Below are positions 10,277 through 23,900 of a DNA stretch of 64,000 nt, piece after piece. The notes below the pieces were generated by a model, which worked only from the letters and a program-made list of their open reading frames with translations, had not been told where the DNA came from and made no database searches. The translations under genes and the position numbers were made by a program. Position 1 is the first letter of the stretch; each line of letters opens with the position of its first letter. Origin of the DNA: Alviniconcha marisindica (Eukaryota; Mollusca; Gastropoda; Provannidae). Location of the stretch: the NCBI GenBank assembly GCA_018857735.1, contig JABMCL010000272.1, positions 57,501 through 121,500 on the forward strand. The letters run 5' to 3'.

Positions 10277-13200
10277 TTTCTCATACAGAAGCAATGAAAA
10301 GAAGTGAATACTTTCTGCACCCCAATGATTGGTATTATTATAACCAATCAGTGAATCATACAGACACTCAATCTCCACAAACCCTTCAACGTTACAAGCA
10401 AACCACACAGACACAACACATCAAGCCCAAGGACCAACAAATTACACAAAAAGTGACAGTGAAAAAGCCCCAACCAAACAATAATAAAATGCAACATTAA
10501 CTTGTATCTAGTGATTGCACCAGACAAGTTTCAGGGCAGTGTGACATCTATAAGGTAGTGAAAGTGGTTCACAGAAACTGGTCAGAAAACTACTCACCAG
10601 TCAGAGACACTGCCATCCATACTACCAGAGCGCTACTACCAAACACCCTGTCCCCTTCCCTGTCTAAAACACACACACCATCTCTGATGTTTTTTTGTTT
10701 AAAAAAAATATTTTTGGGAGAACTCGTCAAACAAACAGCTGGTGATATGTCCGACTGATTGTTTATTCTCGTTTCCAGTATATGTTGTTCTTAACTGGTA
10801 AAATACATGAACCCTGGTATTGCTATATATATATATATATATATATATTTTAAATGTTTTGTTTTTATGTGGATGTGATTCTTTTTCTCACCTGATGATG
10901 ATGATGTGGGGCTTAATCAGTTAATGTCCTCGGATGTCAGGTTGACGTATTAGACACAAACTGTAATGTTCTTACTTTTGGGGGGCCTCTATTAAGTACT
11001 GTTTTATGAGAATACACACAGAAAAATGTAGATGAAGCCCTAGATGTTTTATATACTGATACTTCATGATATACAAACCTGCATGCAAAAACAAAGAGAC
11101 TGTGATGGCAAGGATTTGTTTTAACACACCATAATATTACAAACAGTAACATTAGTACAGTAGTAGAAGTAACAGGATTTTAAGGTTTTCACACTCAAAA
11201 CTGTCTTGATTTCAGACAAATGCCAAATCAAACTGAAACATCTTGATGAGAGAGAGAAAGAAAAAAAAAAACTAGAAAAAAAACTGACCCTCCTTGTCTG
11301 TTAAAATTTTAGATTTTTTTTTTAAAGCCTACAGAAATAGTGAATCAAGGTTAAACAGAAAAGTGCAACAACACATTACTAATGATAAAAGTAATATACT
11401 TCTATTTCTAAACACAAGAAAGAACAAAAAAGAGAAGAAAAAATAAATTGCAGACACTGAGCAAGGAACACTAAGCACTACAAAAAATCACTCATTGTTT
11501 CAAAATAAAACAAACTGACACATACAGTGATACACATAAGTACGCAGAAAAGAAAGAAAAAAGACCAACCTAAGCTCGGACAATTCTTGCAAAGTGTTAC
11601 TACTGTTAATATTTTGTCTTTTGTTGGCAGATGAAGGGCCCCTTGCAATCTCATGATTTCAGTACTTAACTTTGCAAAAAATAATTAAAAAATTGCACTT
11701 ATGTATCATGAAACCATACTTACAAACTGTACAACAATCAACTTTTCCCATTCACACTCCATCAGCAAAAATCCCCCCCCCCCCCGGTAAAAATCATGCC
11801 ACCAGATTAAGACGGTAAGTTTAAGAGTGTATTATGTCCATCAACTGAACATAAATCAACAGCCACTGGCACTATTATACTTTTGTATTAAAGATTTAAT
11901 TATGAGACTTGTAATAAATTGTTCAAGATATTGTGCAGGAACCTGTACTAAACTGGGCTGTGACTTCAATGTTAGTTTAACAGCTGAATCAACACTGATT
12001 GAGCAATTAAACTGACAATAAAACTGAAAATGACGTCTGATAATGACTAATCTACAAAAGTACAAGTGCAAGTGATCATGTACATTACTGGACAGATAAC
12101 TGCTCATTTTACAACATTAACGCACAAACTACCCTCCACAGGTCCATTCTTGGTGACAAATAAGCAGGCGAGGTTTCGCTGTGACACCATGTAAGGAATG
12201 TTGTATCAACACTGAGGGGAAATGAGGAAGAATCTTCCCAATAAACATGCTGGATGCGGTTTGGATTAGCTTGGAAGTGGGCTGGATGATTCTTGCACAC
12301 TGGCTCGCTTCCGGACCAGATCTGTTTGGCAAAAACCCAACTGTCAGCCAGCCAGAACTAAATTGGATCTGGGCTGGTTAAGGTTTTGTACAATACGATC
12401 CAGGATGTCTGTGGAAGAATGCACCTGAGTCTGAAAGTGGGAAACTGGTAGCAGGCCAGTTGCATCCTGCCAGAAACTGGGCCTAATGATTCTAGCACAC
12501 CGGCTTGCTTGAAGACCACATGTGTTTGGCCAAGCCCTGACCAGAACATCCAGAAGACAGATCAGATATATTTCATGATCTGGCCCGATTCTGGCTGCAC
12601 ACTGGCCATAACCAAAATTATTCCAGATCAGACCTGGCATGTTTACTGCGTTACTGGCCAACAATGAGAAAAAAGTCTGAGAGTGAGAGCCTTTTCATCA
12701 TGCACTGGTTCTGATCAACACTGAAGTGATATGCTGTCATATTCCACAGGTTGGAGGTCAGGACCACAAGAGCAGGAATCTTGGCATCTTACAAAGTGTG
12801 ATGTAACTGCATATTTTCTGTCTGCATAAAGCTGGTAAACAGCTTCCAAATTCTGTCAAATCGCAACCATAACGTTTGCACGAGTTAAACAAAAATCAAA
12901 AGTAAAACAAACAACAAAAGTTAATGAAATCTAGATTTAATATTTAAAGCTACACGCTTCAAGTTGAAAGAATATTTGTGTTATTTTAAGTTTAGCCAAA
13001 CAAATAAGTAGCCATTCCTTTAACTTCAAAATAACATGGATGTCATAGTGATTGTTTTCAGTATACCAGAAGTTTCTACATTGGCAGGGGTCGCAAACAC
13101 TCTTTAGAACTTGCAGACAGCAAACACAGTGTCTCGAAAAAATGCATACAACCAATGCTACACTCACTGACAGCAATTCTTTGGGGGAACAATCACGCAC

Positions 13201-13554
13201 TTGTCTAGTTGAAATTAGCCTCTCATGCCTACTGCGGAATTCTGCGCAAGTCTGACAGATAACAGCATCACTTTCAGCATCCTCGAGCTTAGGAACCTCC
13301 ATACCAGTCAACATTTACCAGTGCCTGGATAGATCTTGGCCTTTCATTGGTATTGACAGATTCCTGGCTGGTTTATTGACAGATTCCTGGCTGGTTTGTA
13401 TACCTTCTTGAATAGACGGCCTACTGTCAATCGGCTCAGAGGTAGTGAAAGGAACTGGTTCAGAATCATAACTATCACCACAACTAAAAAAAAAACCTGA
13501 GTCAGATGTCTGCACTGCCTTTTGCAACATCACGCTGAGCTGCGAAATGCAGTC

Positions 13555-13795
13555 AGCCCCACATGCAAATAAACAGCTTTGCATGAAGTGACATGGTGTA
13601 TGGTGTACGCAGAACTTGCGCCGAGATGGCAGCAGTTTCATGTGGCACCAGCCATGTAAGTACACCACTTTGGTGGAGGTTCAAAAACGCACTATAAAAA
13701 GCTAGTCACTCGTGTAAAATCACATGCGAGCGCAGTGGCCAGTGAGTCTGCTCAAGAGTGGAGAATAGCGCGATATAAAGCAATCATCATCATCA
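13555..13795 (+). mobile_element. SINE fragment (family 1), 3' part
   Basis: Shares the core GACATGGTG.ATGGTGTACGCAGAA and the end GAGAATAGCGCGATATAAAGC, followed by an (ATC)n tail, with copies at 41585-41882, 50440-50770 and 63165-63470 (all in opposite orientation) and the partial copy at 17020-17180. The tRNA-like head is missing here. Confidence 0.75.
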
Positions 13796-14904
13796 ACGGC
13801 GGAAAACTAGTGAGGTGGCCTGAAACTGATGTAGGCAATGAACTACCACTGACCTCATTCAATGTCACCTACCCTGGCCTGGCAGCTGTCAAAGTTGATA
13901 TGTTCTGGTAACCAACTTCACACCCCCACGCCAGAGAGTGAAGAGACTGAGCATGAGTGAGAGAGGCTGCTTAAAAGTTAAAGCCTTTCATTCTGTCATA
14001 CAGATCTGGACCTTTTTTTGTGTAAACGCAAGGGGTTTGAGCAATTGTGAGAGGGGATTATTTTGCATTAAAAATGCGTATTTTTTTTCTGTGAATTTGC
14101 AACCCCTGATTTGGGTGCCTGTTAATCAGTCTTACATGTAATGGAATAATTGTAATGAAAGACAATAAAAAGCGTTACCCCAGCTGGTTAACGGACACAC
14201 ACTCACTCAGTCACTGACTCAGTTACTTTCATAGTTCAGAAGTTTTGAATACTCACCACACATGCTAACTTATCACTTAACAAGACACACATACAAACAC
14301 ACACACATCACACAAAACAACTAAGAAAACATTTTCACAAGAACATGCCCCACAGAACTTAAGCATAAAAACCAATGTTCACTTACTTACTGTCTACCAC
14401 AACAGCAAACACTCACAAAATTATGAAACAGTCTTTCAAGCGCACAGCATATTCACAGTGCTTCGGCATGACAAACCAAGCACAACAAACCACTCTTGCC
14501 AGCCAGCCTGCAACATGGAGATGAACCTCCCTTCATTGGACTTCAAACCTTCTTCACGGTTTCAAGGCAAGAATGGGAAAGACAGAAAGGCCTGAAGCCA
14601 GTTCACAGAGTCTATACACAACACTTCTGAAACACTTCTTTCAAACGCCAACAGCGTTTCACTCCCAAGCAGGCAGTTATGGAATTTTTAAAGTTCAATG
14701 GCACATCCTTTTTTTGAACGGGAAGTTGTGGTGGAACAGCCATACAATGCAACTGCGCTCAACGCACCGTCATTTCTCGGCATGCAACAAGCACTCAACG
14801 CCAACGATTCCCTGGCATATGGCACATGTCCGGCAACATGCGGGACGTCCCGGAAAGCCTGCGCTGAAACGCCCAGTGCACGCTCGCTCATCACTGTTGA
14901 CTAG

Positions 14905-17900
14905 TTACTGTGGTGGTGGAGGTGGCGGCGGAGGGGGGTTCTGAGGGAGGGGCGGGGGAAGGGGAGGCTGGGTGGGCCGGTTGTACATGTTGTACATGGC
15001 CGTGTGGACGGGATGGGATGGGTAGCCCAGGGTGGACTGCTGGTTCTTGGTCTGGGTGAACAACTGCTGCATCTGCGCCTTCACGCGGTTGATGTTCTCC
15101 GGCGTCGGGGTCTGAGGGGTGTCCAGGCCGCTGCCGTTCACGTCTGTGGGGGTGTCGGGCTCAAAGATCATGTCGGGCACAGTGGGTGAGATGAACTGTT
15201 CCGGGAAGGAAAACCCGCTGTTCTGGGTTTTGAGGGTGGGGCGTGACTGTGATTTGCGCTGCTGGAACGCCTGGTGGGAGCCCCCAAACACGGCTCCAGA
15301 CTCACTGGGGGGAGGGGGAGGGACGTGAGATGAGGAGGCCGAGCGATGCAGCGAAGACTTGTCTGCTGCCGAGGGATGCCCTGGGTACTGCAAAGGCTGC
15401 GACCCAGGCATCTGTGTGTGGCTGCGTGACCCGTGCTTGTGTTTACGCTCATGCCCCCCATTGCTGTGCTGGCCGTGAGCCGAGGAGGCATGGTGGTGAG
15501 AGTATTTCTCCTGAGAGTATTTGTCCTGAGAGTGTTTGTCCTGAATCCGGCCAGAGCTAGCTGGCAACCTCAGCTTGAGGCCCTGGTCTCTTTGTTCACC
15601 GCCGGCAACCTCTGCTGAGTGCATGGTTGCCGTCTGGGGGTTCCTGCAGATCTTCATCTTGAGGGATGCAGGGGACTTGGATGACGATGAGGACTCGTGG
15701 CCTGGGTTCCTGATCTGCAGAGTCCCGGCATCCCGCTTGATGTGCAGTTTGATGGGGACCGGTTTCTCCGGAACCTCCCCACCAACAGCGTTGGCCAACG
15801 ATTTCCCTGAGTGACGTCGATGGGCCAGCAGCACCTGTCGCTGATCCAGTTGGTGGTCGCCGTGGTAGTGATGTCGCTGGTGCTGGTGACCGCTACTACG
15901 ACTGTGTCTGGCAGCAGCCCCCACCTCCCCATCATCGTCCTGAGACTGGGACAGGCTCCGCCTGCGGCTGGCTTCTGCGTTGGCGTACAGAACACGGTCT
16001 TGGCCGTGCGAGTCTTTCAAGTCCTGAACGAGGACCTTGGCCTCCTTCAGGTGAACGTTCTGCGGCACAGAGCTGATGACGCCCTCCTTCTTGATGGTCT
16101 TCACTGGGGACGCCTTCACCTCCGCCTTGGGCTCTTTGGCCTGCGCAGGCGGGTGCTGCTGTTGCTGTTCCGTCTTGACCACCACAGGGGCCGGAGGACG
16201 CTGCTCCACCCGCTGCTGGTAGTCCTGCAGCGTCAGTTTCTGCGACTTCTTCACGCGGTCCGCTGCAGGCGGTAGGTTCGGGTGGCCACGGGCCTGCTGA
16301 TACTTGTCCCTCGCGTCCACGCTGGTGAGATGAGACTCGGGCCTAAAGCCAGTGACCCCAGGCTCATTCTTGATGGAGGAAGCAACAGCGGCATCGTAAA
16401 CAGCCGTGGGCTGGGTGCTGCTGTGGCACGTCGATGCCACCGCTGCTGCGGGTGCGGCGATCCGTGGCGCAGCGCTGGTCACTGATGCCATGCCTGGCTC
16501 TGTCTTCACCTGCGGGTGCCCGCTCATCTCTGCCTGTGGGTGTCGAGGCTTGGCACCTGGAGGCACCCCCAGACGGTAAGCGGATGAATGCTGCTGCTGT
16601 CGACTGGACTCGCCAGCATGCTGTGAGCGACTGCTCGACTCGGTGGAGGAGCCTGGCATGGGTTGAGAGCGACTGCTCACCTCCCCCGAGGAGCCTGGTG
16701 TGGGTTGTGAGCGACTGCTGCACACACCCGAAGGGCCAGGTGCAGGCTGCGAGCTGCTGGTGATGGTGGCCGACGGCGCTTCGGTACGACGGCGCTTTCT
16801 CTCCGGCTCTTCCTTGTCCTGTTGCATCTGCAAGCACACAATGCATCATAATATAATGAATATTTCCCCTCTTGTTTTTTGTAAACACTTACAAGCAACA
16901 TTTCCCCTCTTCTTTTTTTAATTTTTATAAACAGTGACATTATTTACATTAAATAATTATAAAAAATAAAGATATTGCTGCAGTAGTAGTAATGGGATAT
17001 TAACATCCTGTCAACCACAAAGGTAGTAAGTACACCATGCCAGCTCTGTAAGTACACCACTTCAGTGAATATTCAAAAACGCGTTATAAAAAGCTATTCA
17101 CTCATGTAGAAGCACATGCAAGCGCAGAGAGTCTGCTCAAGAGTGAAGAATAGTGCTATATAAAAGTGATCAACGACAACAACATCCTGTCAACCGCAAA
17201 GGGTCATAACAGGACACTTTATGACCCGAACAGCATGATCTGTGGAGAAGCAACCCAAGAAAAAAAACTACAAAGATGTACCACCAGTTTGCATCAGGAC
17301 AGCTGTGACACAAATGTCATTACACAAACCAAAGCTGTGGTTGATCGAGTTGTCATTCATTTTCCCCCCCTCTAAATGAAAATCTGACCGTCAACTTCTG
17401 TTGTTGTTAACCCAACTGGCCCCAGACTGCCTGTCACCGCTACCCATGACCACCGGGTAGTGGCTGGTAAACATGTGCTCCATACTGGCATCTTGTCTGA
17501 TGCAAATAGGAATGGGATGCTTGTAAGTGTTGTAGCCTCGTTTTCACTTGTGCGCACATTTCCAGCAATGTCCCTTGTTGGAAGTTTGGTACAGTTTGAG
17601 AGATGCTGTGAACTGTGAAGTTGTGAGATGGATGCACGATTTAGCACAAATCTTAATTTTGATTCCATATTTTCATTTCTTCTCTGCAATGGAAAGAACA
17701 CACTTTGAGAGGACTAGTTCATTCTCTAAAATGGAAAGAACACACTTTGAGAGGACTAGTTCATTTAACCCTTTCAGTGCCAAGCAGAGGATATAAATCT
17801 GCCCACGTCTCTGCCATGAAACAGCAAGGCACTGATGGAGCAATTATCTCCAAAGCGCTGCCTCTTTTAGGAAACCACAATTATTTCTCGACTCACCTAT

Positions 17901-20900
17901 TCCATTATCATTCATGAAAACTATTTGATCAGTAAAAAATGGCACTACACTCATCGTGCCCAGCACAGTCAGCAGGCACTGAAAGGGTTAAGACAAAGAG
18001 GCCAGAACCATCCAAATTTCCTCCCCAAAGATACGTAAAGGAAAGAGATGGAATGGAGTGTTTTATCCCTTTATTCATTTCAGCTTTATCGTCTTCAGAG
18101 TTCCACTGTACTTACCTTGTTCGTTGGGAAATTTCGCTTTAGTTTGTCTGGACACTGCTCAAATGTTGCCATCAACTCAGATGATATAGCTGGAAACAGA
18201 ACCAACAACTGAACATGCATACATCAGCTTCAGCACAAGCCAAACAGCAACACCAAATGAAAGGGGGAAAAAAGGCCAAAAAACAGAAGACAGAAAAAAA
18301 GGGAAAAAAGCCATACAATACAGCTTATAACTTTCCATCTATCATTTCCATTTTTCTTTTCTTATCTCTGACATAATTACGCCACAATCCCTCTGAAAAG
18401 GTAATGGAGTGGACCCACTGTTAGAAACACAGGGCCAAGGAAATACCCCCAAACTAAGGATGTACCTCTGGTGGAGTTTATGTACCTTGTATTGACTCAG
18501 GTCTTTGTTGTTGCACTTGTGCTACGTATTTCGAGTGCTAATTAACTCCTTTTTTTTTCTCTTTAAAAAAGAAAAGAACTCTATTTATTATGACAAAACA
18601 CAGCACGGACACTGACTCTCACTCTCTCTCTTTCAGCAAAATGGTTTCCGATGTTATTTCCAGTCCTTTCTAGTTCAGCCTTCATATGAATGTTGTGCAC
18701 ACAGACAACACGGAGCACGTGCAGTTGTCATGCTTCCTTCGAGTTTAGTGTGTACTCAAAGGAAATACTTTCGTGTTTTGTAACTTGACACAAACGTGAA
18801 TGATGCTGGTCCCTTTTTCATTTGCATGTGACACCATCTTTCAAATTGTTATCATTACAACCTGTATTGAACTCCACCCGTTCATGCTTTTCATAATAAT
18901 AATAGCAATAGATAGTTTTAATATAGCGGTATTCTCTGGTGTGGGAGGTTAGTTGTGGGTGAGCCCTGCCACAGGTGTGGGAGGTTAGTTGTGGGTGAGC
19001 CCTACCACAGGTGTGGGAGGTTAGTTGTTGCTGAACTCAACACAGGTGTGGGAGGTTAGTTGTGGGTGAGCCCTGCCACAGGTGTGGGAGGTTAGTTGTG
19101 GGTGAGCCCTGCCACAGGTGTGGGAGGTTAGTTGTGGCTGAGCCCTGCCACAGGTGTGGGAGGTTAGTTGTTGCTGAACTCAACACAGGTGTGGGAGGTT
19201 AGTTGTGGGTGAGCCCTGCCACAGGTGTGGGAGGTTAGTTGTTGCTGAACTCAACACAGGATTACTGGGTTACTGTGGGTACACACAACTGTACTGAAAA
19301 CATCTGGCCACGAAAGGGTTGATCATTACACTACTGATTCCACGGTTGAACCAACCTTGACGACATCAACGTTTTTTAAGTCTGACACACTCCTGCAGTT
19401 TGCATGGAAGTCAATAGAACTACAGTTTCTGGTACTGAGAGTGGGCTGTTTGCCATACATATAAAATGTGTTAACAGGCTGAGGGCTGAGCTATGAATAA
19501 AAAAACTCTGGTTTCACACAGTTAAGTGTTTCATTTTGCATGGTTATAAAAACAAAACAAAAAAACTCAAGACATACTGAAAGACTAATAAGATGATTCC
19601 AATATACCCCAACTTCTTTTGTAGGCACACAATCAAGCTCACCATCACACTAACAGCAAATAAAGCAAGTGCCACCACATATAAAGAACTACAACACACA
19701 TGGGAGGTAATTAGTGCTCAAAATACGTAACACAAGTACAAGGACCAGAGTCACCTACGGTAACTCTCACCTGGCATGCATGCAAATACAAGGTACATAA
19801 ACTCCACCAGAGGTACATCCTCTGTTTTATGTATATCTCAAGCACTAATTAACTCCCTTGTGTGTTGATTCTGCACGAGCACTCTGAGCCTTAGTAAGTA
19901 AACATGGTGCTTAACGTCCACAGAAACCGTACAGCTTAATAGGGACGGGCTCTGAGCCTTGTTCTGTTTCAGACTTATAAAGAACTACACCTGAAAAACT
20001 TAGATCATGAAGAAACAATCTTGTTTTTTAAATGCTGGAGTCTAAAGCCCCCCCCCCCCCCCCCCTCTTTTTCTGGATCAGATTATGTTCCTTTAGCGAT
20101 CTCCATTTTCATGTCATTCTTTTCTGTTTCAGCAGTACTGTTTTGCCGCAGCAGCTACTTCTAGTTGACCTTTTTGCACGTGTATACATTTCCGCAGAAC
20201 AAGCAAAAACTGAGACATTTTCACTCAGCGTAACTGGAAACTGTACAACTCCTACAACATTACATTTTTGTTGTTGTTGTCAGTTTTGACGTTGGTGTGT
20301 AAAATTACCAGCACATACAGATTTTGAACTAATCTTGTTCAGAGCCTTTGTTCTAATCCACAGAATAGGTACTTCATAAAATGTACCCTACTATTACTAT
20401 GCATATAAACTATACTTACACTGAATCATCTCCTCGGTGATGTCTTTGTCGATGTAGCTATACCATTCCTTCCCTTCTTGGGACTGAGGAATCTGCAAAA
20501 GTACCTCTTCATCAAATCTGAAGCTGTGCTTCTGGAACAATGGCTGCCAATATGCAGTGTATACACACAAACTAGAAACATAATTAACAATGCTTAGTAA
20601 CTGCTAATCACACAGATGGTTTTCTGTAAACATAACTAACAATGCTTAGTTAGTTACACAGATGGTTTTCTGTCGATTTATGCCAAGTTCTCTGCCCAGT
20701 CTCCCACAAGCTTTCAACCTGACCACCATGATGCACTGTGTTTAGTGATCAGGCAGGACATTTTTTAAACTGGTACCACATCAATAAGGGGATGAAAGTG
20801 GTAAGTGGCAAAACTGGTCAGATAATTACTGTAACCGGTCAGATACCCCCTGCTCACTTCCCTGTTTCAGGTACACGCTCAACACACTGCCAAGTTCTCT

Positions 20901-23900
20901 GCCCAGTCTCCCACAAGCTTTCAACCTGACCACCATGATGCACTGTGTTTAGTGATCAGGCAGGACACTTTTTAAACTGGTACCACATCAATAAGGGGAT
21001 GAAAGTGGTAAGTGGTTCAAGGAAACTGGTCAGATAATTACTGTAACCGGTCAGACACCCCCTGCTCACTTCCCTGTTTCAGGTACACGCTCAACACACC
21101 GCAATGCACATTGTCATTGTTAATTTGTCAAGAACTGGTGAAACAAAATAACAGCTGGTGCATCTGACCATTGCTGACCCCCCCCCCGGTATGCTGATCT
21201 TAACCAGTAAAATACAAGAAATGACCAGATAACATGAACCCTGTGTGTTGAATGTAGAAGGCATGATGATCTGAGCCTGATCTCAGCATTTAAATGAATA
21301 TATAAATTCACTCAACGTCAATGGCATTAATCCAAAATAACTGTGGACATGCAGGAATTAAAAAAAAAAAAAAAAAAGCTGATGTGCTTGCCAGACAGTC
21401 ACATTCCTAAACTGCAAAGAAACAATGTTAGAATATTCTGGAATACATCTGCAAAAACAGAACAGTGGTACTGACTGCAGCTGGGTGTGTCAAACCGTGA
21501 CACCAATAAATAAAAGATTAAAAGAGGAGACAGAACATACCTGGTACCGGGCCCATTTTGCAGCCAGGAATATGCAAACGCAGGCCACAGTTGAAGCTGA
21601 GTATTGCACACACATGTTGGTCAGGTGCAAACTGTCATATGCCAAACAAAGCACTTGTCAGTCAGTCGCTCACACAACAAAAGCACTTTTCAATCCATCA
21701 ATCAATCAGTCAAAGAACTAATCAATCAATCAAAGCACTTCTCACTCAACCAGCCAACCTGTTGTCTGTAACACAATGAACATTCATTAACAAACTGACT
21801 CTTTCTGCTGCCCTTCTTCATTATACCCTGCCAAGTTACAACTTGCATTACATGGAATTATGGAAATTGCACAGTACGTGAGGAGGAACAGCTAACGCCT
21901 CACATTCACAATCAATGAATAACCCACACACACACACTTTGAATTACACACACACACACTTTCATGTGAGTAAAATAAGTTACACATCATCAGATGCAAC
22001 CCACCATCCCATTGCAAACATGAGATGGGCACAATGGCAACAGCAGTCTCACACGCCTAAAAATCCTTTCAAATACCAAAGTAGGATCAGTGTGCTCCAT
22101 CACTCTTTGGTCTAAATTGTCTGATTTCACAGAAAGTACCTGAATCAAGTGTCACAAAGTCTGAACTGGATTAAACACAAACCTCTTCAAGAAAACTACT
22201 TTCATTTTCATTTTGTTTACAAAATTAGGGCCTTGGAAGTTTGGTCAAGTTTCAAAAGCAGGAGTGAAGGCACACAGTTCAAAAAAAGATCATCACGATG
22301 CAAAGCTTAACATAGCTCATTTAATATGAACTATCTCAGTACCTCCACTAATAAAAAAGCCAAGTTATGACTTTGTTGAGAGACAACAAATGTGTCTACA
22401 AATACCGAGATGGAGAAATTCCAACAACTGGAAGAATCATGATCATTTAAAAACAAAGACTTTTTAATTTCACCGATAACACACTGCAGCCTAAATGTCA
22501 ACCCTGCAACCCAAAGTTTGAACTGGACTAGATTTGAAAATGCTGAGAAAACATGCTATAATCCGACCATTCTGACCTCCAAATTAGGTCAAGGTTACAA
22601 AAACTGGTACAGAAATGTAGTTCCATGGAGTGCTTCAGTGAATCACCACAGCAGGTATCACATTTCAGTGAACCCAGTGGTTAAACAAGGTAGATCAGAC
22701 AAAGATATTATAATTAAATTTTTGAAGATCTCGCTTACACTGCTTCCGAGAGAAAAAAGCGAACGACGTTTTGCCACGGACAGCGAGACAAACACTCATC
22801 ATTACACGGACGCACATGCTTTCTCTCATGTGTGTCAACCCACCTGTTGGTTGCGAGAAAGTACGCCGTCTGAGCGAAAGCTTTACTCGCTATGGCGCCG
22901 TCATCAATGGCAATGGAAAAAAATACCAAACGAACAGACATTAGACCATGTATGCACATACTTCAGTCTCATACAAATGTCTGCTTACACTGACAGTCAA
23001 CCCAGTTTGTGGAAAAGTCTGAAAACTTCTAAAATCTGAATACAGTGCAGGGCTGGACAGATTACTGATACTAAAAAGTAGAACTGGTTGTGTGTTAATA
23101 ATGATGAGACTTTTGGCAGTTCAGGTGGTGGAGATGCTGTCGTCAGGTCGTGGGGTGCTCTCAGTCTTTGAATGGACTTGAGGGAGTTTTGGGGAATGTG
23201 AGATTATGCTGTACTAGTTTGGGAGTTTTGGGGAATGTGAGATTATGCTGTACTAGTTTGGGAGTTTGGGGGAATGTGAGATTATGCTGTACTAGTTTGG
23301 GAGTTTTGGGGAATGTGAGATTATGCTGTACTAGTTTGGGAGTTTTGGGGAATGTGAGATTATGCTGTACTAGTTTGGGAGTTTGGGGGAATGTGAGATT
23401 ATGCTGTACTAGTTTGGGAGTTTTGGGGAATGTGAGATTATGCTGTACTAGTTTGGGAGTTTGAGGTTACTAATGGATGTGCGAGGGAGCTCAGGAAGAG
23501 GGAAGAGCGTACCGGTACATGGTAGACATGCAAAACTGACCCCACACCAACTAATTTTGCTAGTCAGTCCTGCGTCTTATCCTGGTTGCCACCAAAGCCA
23601 CCCATGACTGAACTATTCAACCGCCACATAAGAAACCGGTAATCTGATGGACCTGTTGTGTGCATGATTCATTCAGATCTTTGTCCCTGGTACATAGTTC
23701 ATCCATCACTGCATTCCTAACTCAGCCGTCATGTATTATCATTTGTGTCTGCCATGTACTGTCCTTTGTGCCCGCCATGTACTGTCCTTTGAGTCCACCA
23801 TGTACCATCCTTTGGGTCCGCCATGTACTATTCTTTGTGTCTGCCATGTACTGTCCTTTGTGCCCGCCATGTACTGTCCTTTGAGTTCACCATGTACCAT

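Larger units (their letters stand above)
8790..14904. other. Cyclin T 3' region, repeat-rich, no further gene recognised
   Basis: AT-rich stretch between the ACE 3' flank and the cyclin T stop. It holds a ~75-bp tandem duplication (10127-10276), an (AT)n tract (10824-10849), a C run (11767-11785), copies of dispersed repeats (10540-10820, 10895-10960), pairs of imperfect ~55-bp repeats around 12275-12335 and 12478-12535, and a SINE fragment (13555-13795). Two abutting minus-strand ORFs (13668-12937) share one frame and are separated by a single stop; I cannot assign them. Confidence 0.55.

Noticed and set aside
15004..16763. Several plus-strand ORFs opposite the last cyclin T exon
   Set aside because: Shadows of the GC-rich minus-strand coding exon, whose frame matches cyclin T and splices in phase.
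22518..23039. 173-residue plus-strand ORF
   Set aside because: It is antisense across the cyclin T exon at 22844-22889, shows no recognisable domain and has no codon pattern typical of the genes here.
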